Shown here: one piece after another, positions 15,962 through 26,578 of the stretch
Layout of the letters: every line of letters starts with the position of its first letter
Position numbering within the stretch: the first letter of the stretch is position 1
Assembly (NCBI RefSeq): GCF_008704535.1
Contig: NZ_CP023701.1
Coordinates: 5,560,001-5,624,000 of the forward strand
Length of the DNA: 64,000 nucleotides
From: Streptomyces subrutilus
Lineage (GTDB): Bacteria > Actinomycetota > Actinomycetes > Streptomycetales > Streptomycetaceae
Direction: 5' to 3'
Notes under the pieces: generated by a model
Databases searched by the model: none
Told to the model about the DNA's origin: nothing
The model's input: the letters and a program-made list of their open reading frames with translations, nothing else
Program-made: the position numbers and the translations under genes

Positions 15962-16615
15962 GTGACCGCCGAGCACGAGTCGACGCCCACGCCCGACGCC
16001 GACCAGTCGCACGTTCCGCCGCTGACGACCCGCGTCGTCATCGCCGAGGACGAGGCGCTCATCCGTCTCGACCTCAAGGAGATGCTGGAGGAGGAGGGGT
16101 ACTCCGTCGTCGGCGAGGCCGGGGACGGCCGGCAGGCCGTCGAGCTCGCCCGGGAGCACCGGCCCGACCTGGTCATCCTGGACGTGAAGATGCCCGTCCT
16201 GGACGGGATCTCCGCCGCCGAGAAGATCGCGGAGGAGTCCATCGCCCCCGTGCTCATGCTCACCGCGTTCTCGCAGCGGGACCTCGTCGAGCGGGCCCGC
16301 GACGCCGGTGCCATGGCGTACCTCGTGAAGCCGTTCAGCAAGAGCGACGTCGTGCCGGCCATCGAGATGGCCGTCTCGCGCTTCGCGGAGCTCAAGGCCC
16401 TGGAGAAGGAGGTCGCCGACCTCTCCCTGCGGCTGGAGACCCGCAAGCTCGTGGACCGGGCCAAGAGCATCCTGCAGACCCAGTACGGCCTCACCGAGCC
16501 GGCCGCCTTCCGCTGGATCCAGAAGACCTCCATGGACCGCCGCATGTCGATGCAGCAGGTCGCCGAGGCGGTCATCGAGGACGCCGAGGAGAAGAAGAAC
16601 GCCGCGAAGGGCTGA
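15962..16615 (+). CDS. ANTAR-domain response regulator
   Basis: RNA-binding response regulator of 217 aa, resembling the actinobacterial PdtaR type. A receiver domain (about residues 22-140) has acidic residues at AEDE, phosphoacceptor Asp74 (VILDVKMPVLDG), Thr near 102 (MLTAFS) and Lys near 123 (LVKPFS). A coiled-coil linker (ELKALEKEVADLSLRLETRK) leads to the ANTAR domain (about 155-208: VDRAKSILQTQYGLTEPAAF, then IQKTSMDRRMSMQQVA). ANTAR proteins bind paired hexaloop hairpins in nascent mRNA and act as antiterminators. GTG 15962 is used as start; no adjacent histidine kinase gene is present. Confidence 0.92.
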   Translation: MTAEHESTPTPDADQSHVPPLTTRVVIAEDEALIRLDLKEMLEEEGYSVVGEAGDGRQAVELAREHRPDLVILDVKMPVLDGISAAEKIAEESIAPVLMLTAFSQRDLVERARDAGAMAYLVKPFSKSDVVPAIEMAVSRFAELKALEKEVADLSLRLETRKLVDRAKSILQTQYGLTEPAAFRWIQKTSMDRRMSMQQVAEAVIEDAEEKKNAAKG

Positions 16616-16625
16616 CGCCGCCCTC

Positions 16626-16647
16626 GCCCCGCCCCCGCGGGCGGGGC
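16626..16647. terminator. First of two stacked hairpins after the ANTAR regulator gene
   Basis: Nine-pair stem of G and C only (16626-16634 with 16639-16647) and 4-nt loop, 10 nt past the stop codon. Confidence 0.55.
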
Positions 16648-16667
16648 GCCCGGCCGGTCCCGGACGT

Positions 16668-16707
16668 GCGTGGGGCCCGCCTCCCCCGAGGGAGGCGGGC
16701 CCCACGC
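16668..16707. terminator. 18-bp inverted repeat between the ANTAR gene and livF
   Basis: A perfect stem (16668-16685 with 16690-16707) closes the loop CCGA. It stands between convergent transcription units, 20 nt past the livF stop on the minus strand, and can end both. Confidence 0.88.
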
Positions 16708-16727
16708 GTCTGTCGGACCGCCGGCGC

Positions 16728-17440
16728 TCAGTCCTCGCCGAGGTACGCCTTGCGGACGTCCTCGTTGTGGAGGAGTTCCTGGCCGGTGCCGGAGAGCACG
16801 ATCCTGCCGATCTCCATCACGTGGGCCTGGTCGGCCAGCGAGAGCGCGGCCTGGGCGTTCTGCTCGACCAGCAGGATGGTGGTCCCGGTGGCCTTGAGCT
16901 CGGTGATGGTCGCCATGATCTTCTGCATCATCAGCGGGGACAGGCCCATGGACGGCTCGTCCAGCATCAGCAGCTTGGGCTGGCACATCAGCGCCCTGCC
17001 CATGGCGAGCATCTGCTGCTCACCGCCCGAGAGGGTGCCCGCGGCCTGCTTGCGGCGCTCTCCCAGGATCGGGAAGAGGTCGTAGGCGCGCTGGATGTCC
17101 TTCTCGATGCCCTCTTTGTCGGTGCGCAGGAACGCGCCGAGCTGGAGGTTCTCGGTGATCGTCAGCCGGGGGAAGATGTGCCGGCCCTCGGGGGAGTGGG
17201 CCAGCTTCATGGCGACGATCTTGTGGGCGGGGACGTTGGCCAGGGGCTTCCCGTCGAAGGTGACGCTTCCCGCGCTGGGTTTCAGGAGCCCGGAGAGGGT
17301 GCGCAGGGTGGTCGTCTTGCCGGCGCCGTTGGTGCCGACGAGGCAGACGATCTCGCCTTCGTTGACCTCGAAGGAGATTCCCTTGACGGCCTCGATCTTG
17401 CCGTAGGCGACCTTGAGGTCCTCGACCTTGAGCAGTGCGG

Positions 17441-17444
<4 letters not shown>
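16728..17444 (-). CDS. livF: Branched-chain amino acid ABC transporter ATP-binding protein LivF
   Basis: Second ATPase of a Leu/Ile/Val-type importer; 238 aa, the usual length. Walker A GTNGAGKT (residues 37-44), ABC signature LSGGEQQ, Walker B LLMLDEPS and the switch His region are present. It is the last gene of a minus-strand operon livK-H-M-G-F. Its ATG overlaps the livG stop by four bases, which implies translational coupling. A strong terminator follows the stop. Confidence 0.95.
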
Positions 17445-18493
<1,049 letters not shown>

Positions 18494-18498
18494 GGTGG

Positions 18499-20226
18499 TT
18501 ACGCCCCCGCCTTGGCGGTGGCCAGGTCCGTGGGGCCCTGGTCAGCGGTGTCGTCGTGGTACTCGAGCTTCGCGCGCTTGTTGGCGATGAGGCCTTCGGG
18601 GCGGAAGCGCATGAGCAGGATGAGGGCGATGCCGAAGCCGAGGAGCTGGTAGTCCTGGAGGAAGGACAGCTTGGCCGGGATCAGGAAGAGCAGCGCGGCG
18701 CCGAGGATGGGGCCGCGCACGGTGCCCATGCCGCCGAGGATGACGGCGGCGAGGAGGAACGCGGAGTTCGGGGGCACGGGGCCCGCGAAGACGTAGTTCT
18801 CGGGGACGACCGTGGTGTTGACGTGGGCCTGGATGGTGCCGGCGAGGCCGGCGAGGGTGGCGCCGAGGGCGAAGGCGATCAGCTTGACGCGGAAGCCGTT
18901 GATGCCCATGGCGGTGGCGGCGGTCTCGTCCTCGCGGATGGCGACCCAGGAGCGGCCGATGCGGCTGTTGGCTGCGCGGGTGAAGATGACGATGACGAAG
19001 GCCATCACCACCAGCATCAGCAGGTAGTAGTTGGCGTACGCGCCGAGGGTGACGCCGAACACCACGTGGGATTCGCCGAAGTTGTAGCCGAAGAATTCCA
19101 GGTGGGGGATGTTCGGGATGCCGTTCGGGCCGTTGGTGATCTTCGGTCCGGAGACGCCGTCGAGGTTGCCCATGGCGATGCGGAAGATCTCGCCGAAGCC
19201 GAGGGTGACGATGGCGAGGTAGTCGCCGCGCAGCCGCAGGGTGGGGGCTCCGATGACGACGCCGAAGACGAGGGAGGCCAGTGCGCCGGTGAGGACGGCC
19301 GCCCAGAAGGGGAACTGCACGCCGAAGGCGGAGGAGGCGGCTCCGGAGACCAGGGCCGCGGTGTAGGCGCCGACGCCGAGGAAGGCGACGTAGCCGAGGT
19401 CGAGGAGGCCGGCGAGGCCGACGACGACGTTGAGGCCGAGGGCGACGGTCGCGAAGATCAGGATGTTGACCGCGATCAGGGTGTACGTGTCGCCGCTCTG
19501 CTGGATGAACGGGAAGGCGACGGCGGCGGCCATGGTGCCGATGAGGGTGACCTGGCGGTTGTTCGCGGTGATCGTCTGGAGGCGCTCGACGAGCCCGGAC
19601 CTCAGCAGGGCGACGGACGCGAAGAGGACGACGATCAGGTAGGCGACGAAGAGCTGCGGCTCCTTGTCGTCGGTGTCGATGCCGTAGGTGACCACGAACA
19701 GGCCGACCGCGAAGACGGCGGCGATGATCAGGATCTCCGCCCAGGAGGGCAGCTTCCGGGCCGGGGCGGCGGCCTTGTGCGCGTCGTCGGGGATCTTGTA
19801 CGCGGCGAGGGCCGGGACGAGCGATCCGACGAGGGCGACGTAGGCGCCGGGTTCCAGGTTGACGACGCCGCCGAGCACCCAGCAGATGGAGACGACGGTG
19901 AACCAGGTGGCGGCGAAGGTGCCGAGGGACAGCAGCCAGACGGCCTTGCGGGAGCCGGCGGGGGTGAGCCAGCGGAAGCCCTTGACGCCGAGCGCGGCGA
20001 GCGCGTGGACGGCGGTGAGGGCGGCTCCGACGAGGCTGAGGAACTGGAGGCCGGCGGGGCTGCCGTAGTAGGTCAGGTCGCCGGGGAACTCGTCGGTCCA
20101 GGTCCAGGCGAGGAAGGCGCTGACGATGGTGAGGAGGCTGCCGCCGATGACCGCGTAGAGCAGGGCGGTGGGGGCGGGGCCGCGCTGCGCGGGGGCGGCG
20201 GTCTGCGGGGTGGTGTCGGTGGTCAT
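18499..20226 (-). CDS. livM: Branched-chain amino acid ABC transporter permease LivM
   Basis: Inner-membrane permease subunit of 575 aa. The C-terminal 330 residues are the conserved LivM permease (NVVVGLAGLLDLGYVAFLG; the EAA-like loop VAIREDETAATAMGIN). About 230 extra N-terminal residues contain several additional hydrophobic segments (starting ALLYAVIGGSLLTIVSAFLAW), making it much longer than enterobacterial LivM (about 425 aa). Start ATG 20226 is 5 nt beyond the livH stop; GTG 20235, overlapping that stop in a GTGA, is an alternative adding three residues. It pairs with LivH in the membrane. Confidence 0.93.
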   Translation of the reverse strand: MTTDTTPQTAAPAQRGPAPTALLYAVIGGSLLTIVSAFLAWTWTDEFPGDLTYYGSPAGLQFLSLVGAALTAVHALAALGVKGFRWLTPAGSRKAVWLLSLGTFAATWFTVVSICWVLGGVVNLEPGAYVALVGSLVPALAAYKIPDDAHKAAAPARKLPSWAEILIIAAVFAVGLFVVTYGIDTDDKEPQLFVAYLIVVLFASVALLRSGLVERLQTITANNRQVTLIGTMAAAVAFPFIQQSGDTYTLIAVNILIFATVALGLNVVVGLAGLLDLGYVAFLGVGAYTAALVSGAASSAFGVQFPFWAAVLTGALASLVFGVVIGAPTLRLRGDYLAIVTLGFGEIFRIAMGNLDGVSGPKITNGPNGIPNIPHLEFFGYNFGESHVVFGVTLGAYANYYLLMLVVMAFVIVIFTRAANSRIGRSWVAIREDETAATAMGINGFRVKLIAFALGATLAGLAGTIQAHVNTTVVPENYVFAGPVPPNSAFLLAAVILGGMGTVRGPILGAALLFLIPAKLSFLQDYQLLGFGIALILLMRFRPEGLIANKRAKLEYHDDTADQGPTDLATAKAGA

Positions 20227-20231
20227 GGTTC

Positions 20232-21164
20232 TCACGCCCGATCCGCGACGCGCTCACCGAGCAGGCCTTGTGGCCGCACGAGGAGGACGACGATGAGGAG
20301 TACGAAGGCCCAGACGTTGGACCAGGCTCCACCGCCGAGCTGCTGCATGCCGGGGATCTCTTCGATGTAGGCGATCGAGAGGGCTTCGGCGAGGCCGAGG
20401 ACGACGCCGCCGACCATGGCGCCGTAGATGTTCCCGATGCCGCCGAGGACGGCCGCGGTGAAGGCCTTCAGGCCGAGGATGAAGCCCATCTCGAAGTTGA
20501 TCTGGCCCTTGTCGAGGCCGTAGGCGACGGCGGCGACGGCGGCGAACGCGGCACCGATGGCGAAGGCCATGACGATGATGCGGTCGGTGTTGATGCCCAT
20601 GAGCTTGGCGGTGTCGGGGTCCTGGGCGGTGGCCTGCATGGCGCGGCCGCTGCGGCTCTTGGAGACGAAGACGCCGAGGGCGAGCATGCACAGCGGGGCC
20701 AGGATGAGGACGAAGGCGTCCGCGCGCTGGATCGCGAGGCTGTCGGTGATCTTGAAGGCCTCGCCCTTGAACTCGGGGAAGCTGACTGCCTTCTTGGCGT
20801 CCGGGTAGAACTGCCAGACGAGCTGCTGGAGCGCGATCGAGAGGCCGATTGCGGTGATGAGCGGGGCGAGCCGTGGCGCGCTGCGCAGGGGGCGGTAGGC
20901 GAACCGCTCGGCTGCGGTGGCGACGGCGACGGAGGCGAGTGCGCCTCCGACGATCATGATGGGGATCGCGATCAGCAGGGAGGTGCCGGTCGGGAGGGCG
21001 GCGTAGGCGGTGAGCGCCCCGAATCCGCCGATCATGAAGATCTCGCCGTGGGCGAAGTTGATGAGCTGGACGATGCCGTAGACCATGGTGTACCCGATGG
21101 CTATGAGGCCATAAAGGGCACCGAGGGCAAGGCCGTTGGCCAGCTGTTGCGGCAGTTCGTGCAC
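20232..21164 (-). CDS. livH: Branched-chain amino acid ABC transporter permease LivH
   Basis: Inner-membrane permease, 310 aa, about eight hydrophobic segments. The family N-terminus NGLALGALYGLIAIGYTMVY and the motif LINFAHGEIFMIG are intact, and the EAA-like loop is ATAQDPDTAKLMGIN. Translation starts at GTG 21164. It lies 125 nt downstream of livK, from which it is separated by a strong hairpin, so livHMGF may be expressed at a lower level than the binding protein. Confidence 0.95.
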   Translation of the reverse strand: MHELPQQLANGLALGALYGLIAIGYTMVYGIVQLINFAHGEIFMIGGFGALTAYAALPTGTSLLIAIPIMIVGGALASVAVATAAERFAYRPLRSAPRLAPLITAIGLSIALQQLVWQFYPDAKKAVSFPEFKGEAFKITDSLAIQRADAFVLILAPLCMLALGVFVSKSRSGRAMQATAQDPDTAKLMGINTDRIIVMAFAIGAAFAAVAAVAYGLDKGQINFEMGFILGLKAFTAAVLGGIGNIYGAMVGGVVLGLAEALSIAYIEEIPGMQQLGGGAWSNVWAFVLLIVVLLVRPQGLLGERVADRA

Positions 21165-21200
21165 CGCAGGGCCTCCGATGAGCGTGTCGGATAAGACTCC

Positions 21201-21229
21201 GCGCGAGGGCGCTGTTTGCGCCCTCGCGC
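21201..21229 (-). terminator. Intra-operon hairpin between livK and livH
   Basis: A perfect 12-bp stem (21201-21212 with 21218-21229, GCGCGAGGGCGC and its complement) closes a 5-nt loop. Located between the binding-protein gene and the permease genes, it could be a partial terminator or a 3' stabiliser that leaves more livK mRNA than livHMGF mRNA. Confidence 0.75.
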
Positions 21230-21289
21230 GGCTGGTTCTTCTGAGCGGGGTGGGAGGGGCGGCCGGACGGACCGCCCCGGACTACGGGC

Positions 21290-22522
21290 TTACTGGTTGA
21301 AGGTGTCGCTCTTGACGTCGACCCACTTGCCGCCCTCGACCTTGTAGACCGTGAGCTGCTTGTTGGTGGTGTCGCCGTACTCGTCGAAGGCGACCTTGCC
21401 GGTCACGCCCTCGAAGGAGACCTTGCCGAGCGCCTCGACGACCGCGGCGCGCGAGTCGGCGGGGAGCTTGCCGTTGTTGGCGGCGGCGACGGCCTTGACG
21501 GCCTGGATGACGGCCCAGCCGGCGTCGTAGGAGTAGCCACCGTAGGCGGCGTACGGGTCCTTGTAGCCGGCGGCCTTGTAGTCCTCGATGAACTTCTTGG
21601 CGGTGTCCAGCTTCTCGACCGGGTAGCCGATGGAGGTGGAGAGGTCGCCCTCGTTCTCCTCACCGGAGGCGCTGATGAAGGCGGGGTCCTGGATGCCGTC
21701 GCCACCCATGGTGGGGATCTTGGCGCCGGTCTTCTTGATCTGGTCGGCGAGCAGGCCGCCCTCGGGGTACTGGCCGCCGAAGTAGACGGAGTCGGCGCCG
21801 GAGGACTTGACCTTGTCGGCGGTGGAGGAGAAGTCGGTCTCCTTCACGGTGACGTGGTCGGTGCCGACGACCTCGCCGCCGAGCTTCTTGAACTCGTCGG
21901 AGAAGATCGCGGCCAGGCCGGCGCCGTAGGTCTGCTTGTCGTCGACGACGAAGACCTTCTTCTTGCCGGCGTCCTTGAAGAGGTACTGGGCGGCGAACTT
22001 GCCCTGGACCACGTCGGTGGCGGCGGTGCGGAAGTAGGTCTTGAAGGGGCGCTTGTACTCGCCCTTGCCCCAGTTGTCGCCCTGGCTGAGCGAGGGGTTG
22101 GTGTTCGCGGGGGAGACCTGCGCGAGGTTCGCGGAGGCGAAGACACCCTGCATCTGCTGGGACACACCGGAGTTCAGCGGGCCGACGACGCCCACGACGT
22201 CCTTGTTGCCGACCAGTTTGGTGGCGTTGGCCTGACCGGAGGCGGGGACCGCCTGGTCGTCGAGGGCTTCGACCTTGAACTCGATGCCCGGGACCTCGTT
22301 GTTCTTGTTGGCCGTCTTGGCCGCGAGGTCCACGGAGTTCTTGATGCCCTGACCGAGCGCGGAGAGCGATCCGGTGAGCGGGGCGTCGACGCCTATGACG
22401 ACGACGGTCTTCTTGCCGTCGGCGTTGTCCTTCGAACCTCCGTCGCGCGATCCGCAAGCGGTGAGGGTCAGTGCTCCCGTGGTGATCACGGTGGTGAGGA
22501 CGAGCAAAGAACGGTGTCGCAC
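21290..22522 (-). CDS. livK: Branched-chain amino acid-binding lipoprotein LivK
   Basis: Membrane-anchored substrate-binding protein (410 aa) that delivers Leu/Ile/Val-type amino acids to LivHM. The lipoprotein signal VRHRSLLVLTTVITTGALTL ends in lipobox LTAC, with the lipid-bearing Cys at residue 23. The mature part is a type 1 periplasmic-binding fold (VVVIGVDAPLTGSLSALGQG; VVGPLNSGVSQQMQG; VYFGGQYPEGGLLADQI). GTG 22522 is chosen because it starts the signal peptide and follows a good RBS (GGAAAGGAAG); an in-frame extension to 22663 lacks both. First gene of the liv operon. Confidence 0.95.
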   Translation of the reverse strand: MRHRSLLVLTTVITTGALTLTACGSRDGGSKDNADGKKTVVVIGVDAPLTGSLSALGQGIKNSVDLAAKTANKNNEVPGIEFKVEALDDQAVPASGQANATKLVGNKDVVGVVGPLNSGVSQQMQGVFASANLAQVSPANTNPSLSQGDNWGKGEYKRPFKTYFRTAATDVVQGKFAAQYLFKDAGKKKVFVVDDKQTYGAGLAAIFSDEFKKLGGEVVGTDHVTVKETDFSSTADKVKSSGADSVYFGGQYPEGGLLADQIKKTGAKIPTMGGDGIQDPAFISASGEENEGDLSTSIGYPVEKLDTAKKFIEDYKAAGYKDPYAAYGGYSYDAGWAVIQAVKAVAAANNGKLPADSRAAVVEALGKVSFEGVTGKVAFDEYGDTTNKQLTVYKVEGGKWVDVKSDTFNQ

Positions 22523-23094
22523 GATTCTTCCTTTCCCTGGCGCGGCCCTCTCTGAGGAGGTGCCGTTGGGTCGCCGGGCCGCACTGGGAGGTCCACGGCC
22601 GTGCTGGGTCGCGCCCTGCGGCGCGGTGACTGGCCGTGACTCTAGGCCCGAGGTGGCGAACACGGGGAGCGGGGAAAGGAGGATGTGACGCTCTTGTTAT
22701 GCCAAGGCCAGGAATGTGTGGCGGGAGTGTGGACAGATCGGGCGTTTAGCGACGCCGAAGAATGTCCGCATCCTGAGAATTACCTGTTCCCCTAAGGGGC
22801 TTGAGGGCTTCATGCTCCTGTCCTGGATCAAATTCGGCCGAATGTGGCTGCGTGTGCGCGAAGGAATCCGCCGGGTTGCCATTCCCGCAGGAAAAGGGGG
22901 ATTCGATGGGGTGTGGGTACTACGCAGAGTGAAGGTCGGCAGGGGGTGGTCCCGTCCGGAAGTGGGGTGTTTCGACGGCCGGAACGCCCTTCACCTGCGG
23001 TTCGGCCGCACGGCCCGAAGTGCCCGGAAGGCGGACAGCGCGCCCGGGAATGCGGTGACCCGCGTCACGTCGGCGGGTGGCGGCGGCCGGGACC
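22523..23094. other. Intergenic region upstream of livK
   Basis: This 570-nt gap holds no convincing gene; the possible reading frames lack ribosome sites and third-position GC bias. The part 22690-22900 is clearly richer in A+T than the surroundings, as expected for a regulatory region serving livK. A short inverted repeat CCCCT-A-AGGGG lies at 22789-22799 and could be an operator. I cannot place a confident promoter or transcription start. Confidence 0.4.
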
Positions 23095-23475
23095 TCAGAG
23101 GGCGCCGTCCTGCGCGGCGCAGCGCGCGGCGACGAACCGGTCGATCAGCTCAAGTGCCTTGTCGCGCCCGGCCGTTCGCTCCTCGGTCCGACCTGCGGCG
23201 ACGGCGTCCTCGTGGATCGCGTACTGGGCGTTGGACAGGCCCTTCTGCTCCCAGTCCAGACCGGACCACTTGGTGCCCTTGAGGGTCTCCTTCGCCCAGT
23301 ACGACACGAGCGTGGCGCAGATCCGAGCGGGTGAGGAGGGAGGGGCGGAGGAGGCGGGCGAGGCCGTTGCGGAGCCCGCCGCCGGGGGTGGGGCGGAGCG
23401 GGAGCATCCGGTCAGGACGAGCCCCGCGAGCAGGGCGGCGGCGTACCGGACCGTGGAGCGCTGCGGGGTCCCCAT
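23095..23475 (-). CDS. Small secreted lipoprotein, function unknown
   Basis: Protein of 126 aa with a lipoprotein signal (TVRYAAALLAGLVLTGC, lipid-bearing Cys24), an Ala/Ser/Pro-rich linker, then a compact domain of about 85 residues containing RICATLVSYWAKETLKGTKW and ending VAARCAAQDGAL. The two mature cysteines (RICATL and AARCAA) could form a disulfide. I recognise no family, though similar proteins are common in Streptomyces. ATG 23475 has no clear RBS; a start eight codons upstream (MVTAYLPL) is possible and would lengthen the signal peptide. Confidence 0.7.
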   Translation of the reverse strand: MGTPQRSTVRYAAALLAGLVLTGCSRSAPPPAAGSATASPASSAPPSSPARICATLVSYWAKETLKGTKWSGLDWEQKGLSNAQYAIHEDAVAAGRTEERTAGRDKALELIDRFVAARCAAQDGAL

Positions 23476-23580
23476 GAGGGGAAGGTAGGCGGTCACCATC
23501 GGTGACACAACAGGCGGCGGCCCCACCGCGCGCGGAGTGGCGGATTCCGGGCGGTTACCTGCCCGGTGGGCGCCCACCGG

Positions 23581-23607
23581 GGCCCGCGGCCGTCACGGCC
23601 GCGGGCC
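23581..23607 (-). terminator. 12-bp inverted repeat after the thioesterase gene
   Basis: A perfect stem (23581-23592 with 23596-23607, GGCCCGCGGCCG and its complement) closes a 3-nt loop, 14 nt beyond the stop of the minus-strand thioesterase gene. Confidence 0.82.
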
Positions 23608-23621
23608 CGCCGTGGTACGGA

Positions 23622-24104
23622 TCAGGCTCCGGCCGGGGCGGCCGCGGCCGGGCCCGCGTCGCGCAGCAGGCAGGTGAGGCGGGCGGTGCAGACCCGGCGG
23701 TCCTGCTCGTCGCTGATCACGATCTCGTACGTGGTGGTGGACCGGCCGCGGTGGACCGGGGTGGCCACGCCGGTGACCAGGCCGGAGCGGGCGCCGCGGT
23801 GGTGGGTGCAGTTCAGGTCCACGCCGACCGCGATCTTCGTGCTGCCGCCGTGCAGCATCGCGCCGACCGAGCCGAGGGTCTCGGCCAGCACCGCCGAGGC
23901 ACCGCCGTGCAGCAGCCCGTACGGCTGGGTGTTGCCCTCGACCGGCATCGTGGCCACGACCCGCTCGGCCGAGGCCTCCAGGATGCGGATGTCCATGCGG
24001 GTGCCGAGGTCGCCCGCGGAGAACAGCTTGGGCAGGTCGATGCCCAGGGCCGCGTACTCGTCGAGGACGTCCTGCGGGAACTTCACGCTGTGCTGCTCGC
24101 CCAT
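23622..24104 (-). CDS. PaaI-family hotdog thioesterase
   Basis: Acyl-CoA thioesterase of 160 aa with the single hotdog fold. The family core is seen as PYGLLHGGASAVLAETLGS (active-site region with His-Gly-Gly) followed by VGVDLNCTHHRGAR. Substrate cannot be inferred; homologues hydrolyse aromatic or medium-chain acyl-CoA. RBS GGAG precedes ATG 24104 by about 6 nt. The upstream oxidoreductase gene ends 54 nt earlier on the same strand, so the two may be co-transcribed. Confidence 0.88.
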   Translation of the reverse strand: MGEQHSVKFPQDVLDEYAALGIDLPKLFSAGDLGTRMDIRILEASAERVVATMPVEGNTQPYGLLHGGASAVLAETLGSVGAMLHGGSTKIAVGVDLNCTHHRGARSGLVTGVATPVHRGRSTTTYEIVISDEQDRRVCTARLTCLLRDAGPAAAAPAGA

Positions 24105-24158
24105 GGGCCGGCTCCGTTCGTCAACGTTCGTTAACCATCTTGTCCTGGGGTCGTTCTA

Positions 24159-26444
<2,286 letters not shown>

Positions 26445-26565
26445 GTCGCTCTCCTTCGAGCTGTCTGCGCGTACACGTCCGGTCCGCGCGAGCACATCGC
26501 GTACCCGTCCGATCCTGTCACGTACCGCGGACATCGCCGACGCCGGATTTGTCAGCGGGGGCGCC

Positions 26566-26571
26566 TAGGAT
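26566..26571 (+). promoter_or_regulatory. Putative -10 of a leaderless polA promoter
   Basis: TAGGAT lies 7 nt before the GTG start of polA, which would put the transcription start at the start codon. The overlapping purine-rich GGGGG could alternatively act as a ribosome site for a longer mRNA. Confidence 0.4.
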
Positions 26572-26578
26572 CGGGGGC

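Noticed and set aside
22716..23282. Open frames in the livK upstream region
   Set aside because: No third-position GC bias, no ribosome site and Arg-rich translation; treated as regulatory DNA.
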